Source: DATAOG01 sp963757395 (GTDB lineage: Bacteria; Pseudomonadota; Alphaproteobacteria; Geminicoccales; Geminicoccaceae). Taken from it: a stretch of 64,000 nt of DNA. The notes under the pieces were generated by a model. The model saw only the letters and a program-made list of their open reading frames with translations, did no database searches and was not told the DNA's origin. The DNA lies in contig CAVWRK010000020.1 in NCBI GenBank assembly GCA_963757395.1, forward strand, positions 41,772-105,771, given 5' to 3'. The translations under genes and the position numbers were made by a program. This document shows, piece by piece, positions 8,266 through 17,572 of the stretch; within the stretch, counting starts at the first letter, position 1; the number at the start of each line of letters is the position of its first letter.

Positions 8266-9045
8266 ATGGATCTCGGGATCGCCGGCAAGACGGCATTGGT
8301 CTGCGCCGCCAGCAAAGGGCTCGGGCGCGGCTGCGCGCTCGCGCTCGCGAAGAACGGCGTCGAGCTGTTCATCACCGCGCGCACCGCGTCCACGCTCGAG
8401 GCGACCGCACGCGAGCTCGCCGCGGCGACCGGCGCCAAGGTGACCCCGGTCGCGGGCGACATCACCACGCCGGAGGGGCGCAAGGCCGCGCTCGCCGCCT
8501 GTCCGGCGCCCGACATCCTGGTCAACAACGCCGGCGGCCCGCCGCCCGGCGATTTCCGCGACTGGGACGAGAGCGACTGGCTTGCCGCCTGCAACGCCAA
8601 CATGGTGACCGCGATCATGCTGGTCAAAGCGGTCGTCGACGGCATGATCGCGCGGAAATTCGGGCGGATCGTCAACATCACCTCGAGCTCGGTCAAGGCG
8701 CCGATTGCCCAACTTGGCCTGTCGAACGGCGCCCGCTCGGGCCTCACCGGCTTCGTCGCCGGCCTCGCCCGCCAGACGGTCGAGCACAACGTCACCATCA
8801 ACAACATCCTGCCGGGTCGCTTCGACACCGACCGGCTGCGCTCGGGCCTTGCCTTCCAGGCCCAGAAATCGGGCCGGCCGGTCGAGGAGATCGAGGCCCA
8901 GTCGAAGGCGCAGGTGCCGGCCAGGCGGTTCGGCCATCCCGACGAGTTCGGCGCGCTCTGCGCCTTCGTCTGCAGCGCCCAGGCGAGCTACATCACCGGC
9001 CAGAATTTCCTGATCGACGGCGGCGCCTATCCGGGCACCTACTGA
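8266..9045 (+). CDS. SDR-fold protein lacking the usual Tyr and Lys
   Basis: A good ribosome site (aggagg-like at 8254-8259) precedes the ATG at 8266. The 259-residue protein has an SDR nucleotide-binding segment CAASKGLGRG (residues 13-22) and ILVNNAGG (84-91). The normal active-site YxxxK is absent: the aligned segment reads LSNGARSGL, placing Ser153 and Arg157 where Tyr and Lys should be, while the upstream serine cluster ITSSS is kept. A subfamily of FabG-like SDRs with this same change is known from alphaproteobacteria by experience, so it is probably a divergent family and not a mutation. The reaction is unknown. Confidence 0.85.
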   Translation: MDLGIAGKTALVCAASKGLGRGCALALAKNGVELFITARTASTLEATARELAAATGAKVTPVAGDITTPEGRKAALAACPAPDILVNNAGGPPPGDFRDWDESDWLAACNANMVTAIMLVKAVVDGMIARKFGRIVNITSSSVKAPIAQLGLSNGARSGLTGFVAGLARQTVEHNVTINNILPGRFDTDRLRSGLAFQAQKSGRPVEEIEAQSKAQVPARRFGHPDEFGALCAFVCSAQASYITGQNFLIDGGAYPGTY

Positions 9046-9142
9046 GGGCTATGCGCCGCGACCGGCAGGCGCCGCCGCGCTGGCTTGATCGGGTGGAGTG
9101 TGGCATGTTCGTGGGCGTCCGCGACTGTGGCCCTGGACCGCG

Positions 9143-10351
9143 ATGACCGAGCCCTCGATCCGGCCGACGACCCGCTACGTCAACGTCGGCCACACCTTCG
9201 CGCATCTGTTGATGCTGATCTTCCCGACCGCGGTGCTGGCGATGGAGGGCACCTGGGGCATGGGCTACGCCCAGCTGCTGCCGCTCGGCTTCGCCGGCTA
9301 CCTTTTGTTCGGGATCGGCTCGCTGCCTGCCGGCTGGCTCGCCGACCGGTCGCAGAGTCCCTGGATGATGGTGGTGTATTTTCTCGGCAGCGGCATCGCC
9401 TGTGCGCTGACGGGGCTGGCGGTCGGTCCCTGGTCGCTCGCCGGCGGGCTCACGCTGATCGGGCTGTTCGCCTCGATCTACCATCCGGTGGCGCTGGCGT
9501 GGCTCGTGGGAGCGGGCGACCGGCCCGGTCGGACGCTCGGCATCAACGGGGTTTATGGCGCGGTCGGCACGGCCGCTGCCGCGCTGGTCGCGGGCGTGCT
9601 CGCCGACCTGATCTCCTGGCGCGCCGCGTTCCTGGTGCCGGGCTTGGTCTGTCTCGTCGTCGGCGCACTGTTCACGTTCGGCGTGGCGCGTGGGCGATAC
9701 GGCATGACGCGCGCCGGCTATCGTCGCGACCGGACGCCGGCCGGCGGCGCCGAGGCCCGGCGCGGCCTCTTCCTGATGCTCGGCGTCATCCTGTTCACCG
9801 GCCTGATCTTCCAGCTCGCCGCGGTCGCCATGCCGAAGATCTTCCAGGCCCGCCTGGGCGACACCATCGGCACCAGCGCGATCGCGGCCGGGACGCTGGT
9901 CTCGATCGTCTACGCCATCTCGGCGCTCGGTCAGGTAGCGGGCGGCGTGCTCGCCGATCGCTACGACGAGAGGCTGCTCTACCCGATCAGCTATGTGCTC
10001 CAGATCGGTATCCTGGCGGTCGCCGTCCTGACCTTCAGTCCGCTGCTGGTCGCGGTGATGGCGCTCGCGGTGACCATCCAGACCGGGACCCAGCCGATCG
10101 AGAACTGCCTGATCGCGCGCTATACACCGGAGACCTGGCGGGCCACCGTCTACGGCCTGAAGTTCGTGCTGGCGCTCGGCCTGAGCTCGCTCGGCGTGCC
10201 CCTGATCGCCCTGATCGTTGGCCGGACCGGTAGGGTCGAGGGTGTGCTGCTCGCGATGCTCGCCTGCAGCGTGGTGGCGCTCGGCGTCGCGCTGGTTCTG
10301 CCGCGGAGCGCGCCGGCGGCGGCCGCGCCGGCGATCCAGCCGGCCGAGTAG
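9143..10351 (+). CDS. MFS transporter, fosmidomycin-resistance-like
   Basis: The 402-residue product has about twelve hydrophobic helices. It starts after MTEPSIRPTTR with VNVGHTFAHLLMLIFPT, close to the first helix of the Fsr group. GWLADRSQ (loop 2-3), GLFASIYHPVALAWLV and a second GVLADRYDER in the second half are the expected MFS markers. It is likely a proton-driven exporter of small molecules; the substrate is unknown. The open frame extends 15 codons upstream of the chosen ATG, but those codons are unlike the family. It lies between the SDR gene and anmK with short gaps, in the same direction. Confidence 0.82.
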   Translation: MTEPSIRPTTRYVNVGHTFAHLLMLIFPTAVLAMEGTWGMGYAQLLPLGFAGYLLFGIGSLPAGWLADRSQSPWMMVVYFLGSGIACALTGLAVGPWSLAGGLTLIGLFASIYHPVALAWLVGAGDRPGRTLGINGVYGAVGTAAAALVAGVLADLISWRAAFLVPGLVCLVVGALFTFGVARGRYGMTRAGYRRDRTPAGGAEARRGLFLMLGVILFTGLIFQLAAVAMPKIFQARLGDTIGTSAIAAGTLVSIVYAISALGQVAGGVLADRYDERLLYPISYVLQIGILAVAVLTFSPLLVAVMALAVTIQTGTQPIENCLIARYTPETWRATVYGLKFVLALGLSSLGVPLIALIVGRTGRVEGVLLAMLACSVVALGVALVLPRSAPAAAAPAIQPAE

Positions 10352-10377
10352 CCGGCTCGAGAGCCCGGAGCGCGCGC

Positions 10378-11529
10378 GTGATCCGGTCGGCCGAGGTCCG
10401 GGCCAAGCGGGTGCGCATGGTCGCCGGGCTGATGACCGGCACGTCGATGGATGGCCTGGACGTCGCCCTTTGCCGCGTGACCTCCGCGCCTGAGCTCGGC
10501 TTCGAGCTGCTCGGCTTCGAGACCGTGCCGCTGCCCGGGGATCTGCGGGCGGGGCTGGCTGCCGAGCGCCTGGCCGATCTCGCGAGCCTGGCGCGCGCTG
10601 ACGCGGCGCTCGGCCGGTTCTTCGCCGACGCGCTCGCAAGCCTGCTCGAGCGTCATCAGGTCGAGCTCGACCTGATCGGCAGCCACGGCCAGACGGTCTA
10701 CCACGAGCACCGGGTGACCAGCCTGCAGCTCGGCGAGCCGGCGCACCTCGCCTGGCATTTCCAGTGCCCGGTGGTCCACGACTTTCGCGCCAACGACATC
10801 GCGGCCGGCGGCTCAGGCGCGCCGCTCGTGCCCTACGTCGACTACCGGCTGCTCGGCGGCCGTGGCGAGGCGCTGCTTGCGGTCAACATCGGCGGCATCG
10901 CCAATTTCACGGCCTTGCCGGCGGCGGGCGACGATCCCGACGCAGTGCTCGGGATGGACTGCGGACCCGGCAACATGGTGCTCGACCAGCTCGCGCGGCG
11001 CTTCTCGGGCGGTCGGATGGCGGTCGACCTCGATGGCCGGCTCGCGGCCCGTGGCAAGGTCCGATCAGACCTGCTGGTCGAGCTCTGCGCGCACCCGTTC
11101 TTTGCGGCGCCGCCGCCCAAGTCGGCCGGGCGCGAGCAGTTCGGCGCACCGTTCGTCGAGGCGCTGCTGGCCAGGGCGCGGCCCGAGAGCGATCAGGATT
11201 GGTACGATCTGCTGGCGACCGTGACCGAGCTCACCGCCTTCGGCATTCACGACGGCTATCTGCGCCACGTCGCGCCGCGGCTGCCGGTCGAGAAGGTTGT
11301 GATCAGTGGCGGCGGCGCGCGCAATCCCGAGCTGATGGCGCGCCTTGCCGCACGCTTCGGCAACCTGCCGCTGGGCACCAGTGATGCCTACGGGTTGCCG
11401 GTCGATGCCAAGGAGGCGATCGCCTTCGCGATCCTGGCCTCGGAGCGGATCGACGAACGGCCGGGCAATCTGCCCTCAGTCACCGGCGCTCGCCGTCAGG
11501 TACTGCTCGGCAAGGTCACCGAGTGCTAG
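10378..11529 (+). CDS. anmK: anhydro-N-acetylmuramic acid kinase
   Basis: The 383-residue protein carries the AnmK N-terminal motif GLMTGTSMDGLD (about residues 17-28), GSHGQTVYH, VNIGGIANFT and MDCGPGN, all typical of the family. It phosphorylates and opens 1,6-anhydroMurNAc released during peptidoglycan turnover, giving MurNAc-6-phosphate for recycling. The start could be the GTG at 10378 or an ATG at 10417; both keep the P-loop. The 3' end overlaps the converging MarR-like gene by 54 bases. Its neighbour there is a regulator resembling LdtR, which controls a peptidoglycan transpeptidase in relatives, so a link to cell-wall metabolism is reasonable but inferred. Confidence 0.93.
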   Translation: MIRSAEVRAKRVRMVAGLMTGTSMDGLDVALCRVTSAPELGFELLGFETVPLPGDLRAGLAAERLADLASLARADAALGRFFADALASLLERHQVELDLIGSHGQTVYHEHRVTSLQLGEPAHLAWHFQCPVVHDFRANDIAAGGSGAPLVPYVDYRLLGGRGEALLAVNIGGIANFTALPAAGDDPDAVLGMDCGPGNMVLDQLARRFSGGRMAVDLDGRLAARGKVRSDLLVELCAHPFFAAPPPKSAGREQFGAPFVEALLARARPESDQDWYDLLATVTELTAFGIHDGYLRHVAPRLPVEKVVISGGGARNPELMARLAARFGNLPLGTSDAYGLPVDAKEAIAFAILASERIDERPGNLPSVTGARRQVLLGKVTEC

Positions 11530-12027
11530 CACGCCGGGCGGCCGGGTCAGCTGCTCGGTCCAGAACGCCTCCAGGCTCTTGAGCCTGACGTTGAGCTCGT
11601 CGAGCGGGGTGAGCTTGGGCCGGCTGCGTAACGCCTCGCTGTGGCGCGCGAGCATGGCCGAGAGCTCGGTGCACAGCGCGCGGCCCCGGTCGGAGAGCTT
11701 GACCCGCATCACCCGCCGGTCGTGGCGCGAGCGCTGCTGCTCGACGAAGCCCGCTTCGACCAGACGCTTCAGATTGTAGGTCACGTTCGAGCCGAGATAG
11801 TAGCCGCGGGTCATCAGCTCGCCGACGCTGACCTCCTCGTCGCCGATGTTGGCCAGCAGCAGGCTCTGGACGTTGTTGATCTGATCGATGCCCAGCCGTT
11901 CCAACTCGACGCGCAGCACGTCGAGGAAACGCCGGTGCAGGCGCTCGATCAAGGTGATGGTCTCTGCGTATTCGCTGACCGGCAAGTGCCAGATCCGAGT
12001 TCGGCGGCCACCCGCCTTTGACCGCAC
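11476..12027 (-). CDS. MarR-family winged-helix regulator, LdtR-like
   Basis: The 183-residue protein has a winged helix: SVGELMTRGYYLGSNVTYNLKRLVEAGFVEQ (shown here across the recognition helix and wing), then RHDRRVMRVKLSDRG. The segment MTRGYYLGSNVTYNLKRL is characteristic of the LdtR group of alphaproteobacteria, where the regulator controls an L,D-transpeptidase and stress tolerance. Target genes here are not evident. The gene converges on anmK and its 3' end lies within the anmK frame. It is divergent from the TadD-like gene at 12173, so the 145-base gap holds both promoters. Confidence 0.82.
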   Translation of the reverse strand: MRSKAGGRRTRIWHLPVSEYAETITLIERLHRRFLDVLRVELERLGIDQINNVQSLLLANIGDEEVSVGELMTRGYYLGSNVTYNLKRLVEAGFVEQQRSRHDRRVMRVKLSDRGRALCTELSAMLARHSEALRSRPKLTPLDELNVRLKSLEAFWTEQLTRPPGVLALGDLAEQYLTASAGD

Positions 12028-12172
12028 CCGGGGGTGAGCCTAGCGGGCACTGGTAAAGATCGGGTTAATCCGCGCCGCCGGCGACGCTCCGTTCCTGTGC
12101 CGGTTGTTTACCTTTCCGAAAGGAAGGTCGCGCAGCATGCGGGCGCTCGCTGGTTGATCTGGAGGACTCCCC

Positions 12173-13339
12173 ATGCCCGTCATCCCGTGGAAGAGCTGGC
12201 CGATCCTCGCGGTCGCCAGCGGCGCTCTTTTGACCGTCGCCGCCTGCGCCCCGAACAGCGCGGTCGAGCCGCGTTTGAACCCGTCTTTGCAGGGCGCCGA
12301 GCTGGAGGAGAGCCGCTACGGCACGCTGTTGCGCCTGGCGTCGTCGACCCGCGCCGCGGGCGATCCGGCGGCCGCTGTCAACATCTATCAGCAGGCGATC
12401 GCGGACAAGAGCGACCGCGTCGAAGCCTATGTCCTGCTGGGCGACACGTTGATCGAGCTCAAGCAGTACGATGACGCCGCCCAGACCTATGAGCGGGCCC
12501 TCAAGCGCGAGTCCGGCAACTCCGCTGCGCATCGCGGCTACGCCCGGGCGATGCTCGGGCTGAACCGCCCGGAGGCCGCGATCGTGCACTATCAGGCGGT
12601 GCTCAGGCAGGACCCGAACGACGTCCAGGCGCACAACGGGCTCGGGGTGGCGTTCGATTTCGCGGGTCAGCACGAGGCGGCGGAAGCGGCTTACCGGGCT
12701 GGCCTGGAGGTCGCTCCCGACAGCATGTTGCTGCGCAACAACCTCGGTCTGTCGCTGTCGCTTGCCGGCCGCCACAAGGAGGCCATCGAGCTGCTGCGCA
12801 CGGTCGCCGACGAGCCGGGCGCCAAGGCCAGAAATCGTCAGAATCTGGCGCTCGCCTATGGTCTCGCCGGCGATCTGGTAGCCGCCGAGCGGGTCAGCCG
12901 GCTCGACCTTGACGAGGAGGCCGTGCAGAACAATCTCGCCTATTTCGCGGCGCTCGGCGCGGTCGGCGACGAGCGCAAGCGGGCGGCCGCGCTGGGCGTT
13001 CATGCGCCGGAACTCAGCGACCATGGGACCGATGCGGAGACCGGGCGCCGGCTGGGCGCGATCGCGCTCGAGGGCCAGGGCCTCGAGCTCGGCCTGGCGC
13101 CGACCGGCCGTTGGTTCGTCAATCTCGGCAACTACGCCAGCTCGCAGCAAGCGGCCGCCGCCTGGCGCCAGCTGCGCGCTCAGCAGGGCGACCTGCTCGG
13201 CGAGCTGACTCGCCTCGCCGGTGTCCAGGATGGCCGCCAGCCCTTGCTGGTCGGCCCCCTTTCGGACGCGACCCAGGCCGACTCGCTGTGCGGCAAGCTC
13301 CAGCAGCGCGGTCAGCGCTGCGAGACCTTGGCGCTGTAG
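12173..13339 (+). CDS. tadD: TadD-like TPR lipoprotein with C-terminal SPOR domain
   Basis: The 388-residue product has a lipoprotein signal ending LTVAAC (Cys25 would be lipidated). It then has several TPR repeats, roughly residues 50-215, with motifs such as AEAAYRAGLEVAPDS and LRNNLGLSLSLAGRH. The last 80 residues (from about 305, GRWFVNLGNYASSQQAAAAW to GQRCETL) look like a SPOR domain, which binds denuded glycan strands. TadD proteins assist assembly of the Tad pilus secretin. The gene stands apart from the main tad operon, on the opposite strand. A strong ribosome site (ctggaggac) precedes the ATG. Confidence 0.82.
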   Translation: MPVIPWKSWPILAVASGALLTVAACAPNSAVEPRLNPSLQGAELEESRYGTLLRLASSTRAAGDPAAAVNIYQQAIADKSDRVEAYVLLGDTLIELKQYDDAAQTYERALKRESGNSAAHRGYARAMLGLNRPEAAIVHYQAVLRQDPNDVQAHNGLGVAFDFAGQHEAAEAAYRAGLEVAPDSMLLRNNLGLSLSLAGRHKEAIELLRTVADEPGAKARNRQNLALAYGLAGDLVAAERVSRLDLDEEAVQNNLAYFAALGAVGDERKRAAALGVHAPELSDHGTDAETGRRLGAIALEGQGLELGLAPTGRWFVNLGNYASSQQAAAAWRQLRAQQGDLLGELTRLAGVQDGRQPLLVGPLSDATQADSLCGKLQQRGQRCETLAL

Positions 13340-14112
13340 CCCGGCGCCGCCCAAGGCCTGCGCGTCCGGCGCCTCGGCCCGCACCCGGATTTCGGCGGCA
13401 GCGACCGCCGGCCGATCGGTAGCATTGGCGATCAGCCGGGGCGGCCGCCCCATGCCGGCGCCGACCATGGCCGCCGGCACGCCTGTCCGCGCTGGTTCCC
13501 TCGCAGTGCGGCAAGGGCCGGCCGAGGGGCAGGCCCTGCTCGACGGCGCGATCGAGCAGGTCGGCCGCAAGCTCAGCTGATCTCCGGCCGGCGCCGGGCC
13601 GGGAGCCCACCGGGCCAATGCTCAAGCTCCATCAATTCCCTCTCTCTCTTGGCCAACGGTGATCGCAGCGTTCGGCATCGGCCCTCAGAGGCCCGGCGAC
13701 CACCCATTGGACCGATCTTCACGGCCGCAGTGGCCCCGTGATCACGGGGGTGAGCTGATCGGCCGCCGGCTCGGTCCCGCGCGCCGTGCTCGCGGCCGAC
13801 CGCCAAGATAGTCCCATCTGGTGCCGTGCACCGGCGTCTGCCTGCCCGGTGTCGACCAGCGAGGCGTCCTTGCGCCGGACCGGGTTCCGAGCTCTCGGGC
13901 TTCGTTCCGATCTACGAGATCGGCCCGAAGCGGGGCGCGTCGGTCGTCATCGGCAGCCAGCGGCGGGCAGCCCCGGGAGCCAGAAACCCAGCGATCCGGT
14001 CATCGAACCCCGGCGCAGAACGCCAAGCCGGTTCGTGCCCGGAACGCTCCCCGGCGAGCGCGCGTCGGGTGGCAACCGCGTCGGGTCCGTTCGGGCCCCG
14101 CGGCCGGCCAGG
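13340..14112. other. 773-base stretch with no supportable gene
   Basis: This gap lies between the 3' end of the TadD-like gene and the 3' end of tadC, so the two flanking genes converge. Short open frames exist on both strands, but all are arginine- and proline-rich in the way GC-rich non-coding DNA reads, and none resembles a known family. There is no obvious intrinsic terminator with a T run. The stretch contains some purine-rich sequence near 13630-13655 (repeated ct/ga). Confidence 0.5.
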
Positions 14113-15087
14113 CTATTTGCTCAAGGTGTCCATGACGTTGATGATCGCCGGCCCGATCAGGACGATGAACAGGACGGGCAGGATGAACAGGATCATCGGC
14201 ACCGTCAGTGTGGCGGGCAGGCGCGCCGCCTTCTCCTCGGCCTTGAGCAGGCGCTGATCGCGGAACTCGTTGGCAAGCACGCGCAGCGACTGAGACAGCG
14301 GCGTGCCGTATTTCTCGGTCTGCAAGAGGGTGTTCACGACCCCGCGGATCGATGGCAGGTTGGTCCTGCGGTTGAGATTGAGCAGCGCCTGGCGGCGGTC
14401 CGGCAGGAAGCCGAGCTCGATCGAGGTCAGGGACAGCTCTTCGGCGAGCTCGGGGTTGGCGCCGCCGAGCTCATTGGCGACCCGCTCGAGGGCGACGTCG
14501 AGCGAGAGGCCGGACTCGGCGCAGATCACCAGCAGATCGAGAGCGTCCGGCAGGCCCCTGGAGAGCGCCAGCTGGCGCTTCTTGGTCAGGTTGGAGACGT
14601 AGAGCTCGGGGGCGAAGAAGCCGAGGACGATGCCGCCCAGGACGGCGATGAGGCGGCCGGTCGGTGACAGATCGCCGACCTGCAGCAGGTAGACCAGCAG
14701 GAAGGCGACCGCGCCGAGCAGGACCGGCGTCACGACCTTGAAGAACAGGAACACGACGATCGCGTCGCGCGAGCGCAGCCCGGACTGCGCCAGACGGTCG
14801 TTCAGCTTGTCGCTCTGCTGGCTCTGCATCAGCTTGAGCGCGTTGACCACCTGACGCATCGCGCCCAGGCTCTCGCTCCGGCGCTTGCGCGGCTTGTCTC
14901 TCAGCACCGTGCTGCGCAGCTGCTCGCGGCGTTCGGCGAGCATCTTGGCCCGCCGCTCCATCGGGTGGCGCTCGAGCAGACCGTACCAGACGGCGAGCAC
15001 GGCGACGAACGCCAGGCCGGCGACCAGGATGACCAGCAGCGAGTCCGCGGTCAGCCCGAAGGGCAGAATCGGGTCGAGCTTGTTCAT
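14113..15087 (-). CDS. tadC: Tad pilus inner-membrane protein TadC
   Basis: The 324-residue protein starts MNKLDPILPFGL at 15087. It has an N-terminal membrane helix, a basic cytoplasmic stretch, two central helices, then the GspF/T2SSF domain with AESGLSLDVALERVANE, and two C-terminal helices (VPMILFILPVLFIVL). TadC with TadB forms the platform in the inner membrane on which the CpaF ATPase acts. The start codon overlaps the tadB stop as ATGA. It is the last gene of the minus-strand tad operon seen here. Confidence 0.92.
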   Translation of the reverse strand: MNKLDPILPFGLTADSLLVILVAGLAFVAVLAVWYGLLERHPMERRAKMLAERREQLRSTVLRDKPRKRRSESLGAMRQVVNALKLMQSQQSDKLNDRLAQSGLRSRDAIVVFLFFKVVTPVLLGAVAFLLVYLLQVGDLSPTGRLIAVLGGIVLGFFAPELYVSNLTKKRQLALSRGLPDALDLLVICAESGLSLDVALERVANELGGANPELAEELSLTSIELGFLPDRRQALLNLNRRTNLPSIRGVVNTLLQTEKYGTPLSQSLRVLANEFRDQRLLKAEEKAARLPATLTVPMILFILPVLFIVLIGPAIINVMDTLSK

Positions 15088-16115
15088 ATGTCGAACTTGA
15101 TCATCTTGGCCATGACACCGAGGCCGACCGCCAGGCTGCTGAAGCCCATGCCCATCATCACCCAGCCCCGGGGATCGGTGAACAGGGTGCTCATGTAGCC
15201 GGGATTGACGAACGAGATGACCCCCGCCATGACGAACGGCAGGGCGCCGATGATCATCGCCGACGCCCGCGCCTCCGAGGACATCGCCTTGACCTTGAGG
15301 CGCATCTGCTCGCGCCGGCGCACCATATCGGACAGCTTCTCGAGGATCTCGGCGAGGTTGCCGCCGGTCTCCTGCTGGATCGACAGGCTGATCACCAGGA
15401 AGTTGAACTCGGGGATCGCGAGCCGCTTGGCGGCTCCCCACATCGCCTCGTCCATGGCGACGCCGATCTTCATCTGATCGGTGACCTGACGGAACTCGGT
15501 GCCGACCGGGTCCTGGATCTCTTCGGCGATGGTCTTGAGGGCCTCGGTCGCGGGCAGGCCGGAGCGGATGCCGCGCACGATCAGATCGAGGGCTTCCGGC
15601 AGCAGGATCGTGAATTTCTTGACCCGGCGCGCAATCCTGCGTTGCAGGACCAGGTTCGGCAGGCCGACGCCCAGGGCGATGCCGAGCCCGATGTTGATCA
15701 GGAAGGAAAAACTGAAGGCGATGGCCATCCCGACCGTGGTCAGGATGCCGAGCCCGAGGCAGATCAGCAGGAAATCGCCCATCTTGAGCCGCCAGCCGCT
15801 GCGCTCCAGACGCAGGCGCAGGATCCCGACGTTGGGCATCAGACGCTTCATCAAGCGATCGAGGCTGGCGATCGAGCTGTCGCGCTTGTTGCGGCGCACG
15901 CTCTCGACCGGCACCGCCGGATCGCCGCTGCCGCCACGCCCGTGGCGCGGCCCCGCCTGCAGGCGTTCGACACGCCGGCGCAGACGCCGCTCGTCCTCCT
16001 GGAACAGGGTGAACCACAGGACCGCGACCAGGCCGACGATCAGCAGGCTGCCGCCAAAGACCGTCGCCGACAGCAGGTTCGGGTCGCGGGCGATCTGCTG
16101 GAGCAGCGGGCTCAT
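15084..16115 (-). CDS. tadB: Tad pilus inner-membrane protein TadB
   Basis: From the ATG at 16115 (MSPLLQQIARD) the product is 343 residues. It has an N-terminal membrane segment (about residues 18-38), a basic linker, two central helices, the T2SSF domain (ILLPEALDLIVRGIRSGLP and SIQQETGGNLAEILEKLSDM), and C-terminal helices. It is the paralogous partner of TadC in the pilus platform. It overlaps cpaF by 4 bases upstream and tadC by 4 bases downstream, indicating translational coupling. Confidence 0.92.
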   Translation of the reverse strand: MSPLLQQIARDPNLLSATVFGGSLLIVGLVAVLWFTLFQEDERRLRRRVERLQAGPRHGRGGSGDPAVPVESVRRNKRDSSIASLDRLMKRLMPNVGILRLRLERSGWRLKMGDFLLICLGLGILTTVGMAIAFSFSFLINIGLGIALGVGLPNLVLQRRIARRVKKFTILLPEALDLIVRGIRSGLPATEALKTIAEEIQDPVGTEFRQVTDQMKIGVAMDEAMWGAAKRLAIPEFNFLVISLSIQQETGGNLAEILEKLSDMVRRREQMRLKVKAMSSEARASAMIIGALPFVMAGVISFVNPGYMSTLFTDPRGWVMMGMGFSSLAVGLGVMAKMIKFDI

Positions 16116-17563
16116 GTCATCATCGCCTGCTGGAGCGCTCGGTCGAGCCCGAAATAGGCGGCGCGCTTGGCGAAGTGCGGTCGCACGCCGCTCGACTTGA
16201 ACTGCCCGATCAGGGTGCCGTCGCGGTTCTCGCCCTGGAAATCGAAGGTGAACAGGTCCTGGGTGGTGATCACCTCGCCCTCCATGCCGATCACCTCGGT
16301 CACGTGGGTGACCCGGCGGACGCCGTCGCGCATGCGCTGGATCTGGATGATCAGGTGGACCGCGCCGGTGATCTGGGTGCGCACGGCCTTGCTCGGCAGG
16401 TTGACGGTCGCCATGCCGATCATGTTCTCCATGCGGGTCAACGCCTCGCGCGGATTGTTGGAGTGGAGCGTGCACATCGAGCCGTCGTGGCCGGTGTTCA
16501 TCGCCTGCAGCATGTCGAGGGCCTCGGGGCCGCGCACCTCGCCGCAGATGATCCGGTCGGGGCGCATGCGCAGCGCGTTCTTGACCAGATCGCGCATCGT
16601 GATCTCGCCGGTGCCCTCCAGATTGGGCGGCCGGGTCTCGAGGCGCACGACGTGCGGCTGCTGCAGCTGGAGCTCGGCCGCATCCTCGATCGTGACGATG
16701 CGCTCGGCCGGGTCGATCAGATGCGACATGGCGTTGAGCATCGTCGTCTTGCCCGAGCCGGTGCCGCCGGAGATGATCACGTTGAGACGGCAGGCGGCGG
16801 CGATCTTGAGAACCTTGCCCAGGTTCTCGGCCATGTTGCGCTGCCGGATCATGATGTCGAGGGTGATCGATTTCTTGGAAAACTTGCGGATCGAGATCGA
16901 GCAACCGTCGATCGCAAGCGGCGGGGCGATGATGTTGACACGCGAGCCGTCGGGCAGGCGGGCATCCGCGATCGGGCAGGTCTCGTCGACCCGGCGGCCG
17001 ACCTTGGTGACGATCCGCTGCGCGATGTTCATGACGTGGGCGTTGTCGCGGAAGCGGATCTCGGTCAGCTCGAGCTTGCCCTTGCGCTCGACGTAGACCT
17101 GCTGCGGGCCGTTGACCATGATGTCGTTGATCGCCTCGTCCGCGAGCAGGGGCTCGAGCGGGCCGAAGCCGACCATGTCGTCGACCAGGGTGACGGTGAG
17201 CTCCTGCTGCTCGCGCGAGGTCACCGAGAGCTTCTCTTCGGAGACGATCTCACCGATCAGCTCGGCGATCTGGCGCTGCAGCTCATCGCGCGAGAGCTTG
17301 GCGGCGGCGCTCGCGTCGATCCGCTCGAGCAACCCCATCTGGATGCGCCCGAAGACGGCCTTGGCCGCGGCCGCGCGCTTCTCGTTGGCCGCCTGATTGG
17401 GCGGTGCTGAGGCTGGCAGCGGCCGCGCCGCGGCGGCCGGCGCGGGTCGCGCCGGGATCGGCGACGGCGCGGCCGGCGCGGGCTGGCGACTGACCGGCCG
17501 TGAGGCCGGTGACGGCGAGCCTGACGGAGGCGGGGCCTCACCCTGGGGACGACGACCGAACAT
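16112..17563 (-). CDS. cpaF: Tad pilus assembly ATPase CpaF/TadA
   Basis: The 483-residue protein has a proline- and alanine-rich N-terminal 60 residues, an alpha-helical domain, and the secretion ATPase core. Walker A is GGTGSGKT at residues 266-273 and the Walker B region RIICGEVRG is at 337-345, followed by MLQAMNTGHDGSMCTLHSN, the histidine box. It is the hexameric motor that powers Flp pilus polymerisation. Length and motifs are complete. The gene is between cpaE (gap of about 9 bases) and tadB (4-base overlap). Confidence 0.95.
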   Translation of the reverse strand: MFGRRPQGEAPPPSGSPSPASRPVSRQPAPAAPSPIPARPAPAAAARPLPASAPPNQAANEKRAAAAKAVFGRIQMGLLERIDASAAAKLSRDELQRQIAELIGEIVSEEKLSVTSREQQELTVTLVDDMVGFGPLEPLLADEAINDIMVNGPQQVYVERKGKLELTEIRFRDNAHVMNIAQRIVTKVGRRVDETCPIADARLPDGSRVNIIAPPLAIDGCSISIRKFSKKSITLDIMIRQRNMAENLGKVLKIAAACRLNVIISGGTGSGKTTMLNAMSHLIDPAERIVTIEDAAELQLQQPHVVRLETRPPNLEGTGEITMRDLVKNALRMRPDRIICGEVRGPEALDMLQAMNTGHDGSMCTLHSNNPREALTRMENMIGMATVNLPSKAVRTQITGAVHLIIQIQRMRDGVRRVTHVTEVIGMEGEVITTQDLFTFDFQGENRDGTLIGQFKSSGVRPHFAKRAAYFGLDRALQQAMMT

Positions 17564-17572
17564 TGGCGGGTC

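Noticed and set aside
12065..13618. 517-codon minus-strand open frame opposite the TadD-like gene
   Set aside because: It is antisense to a lipoprotein with clear TPR and SPOR-type sequence; no family resemblance.
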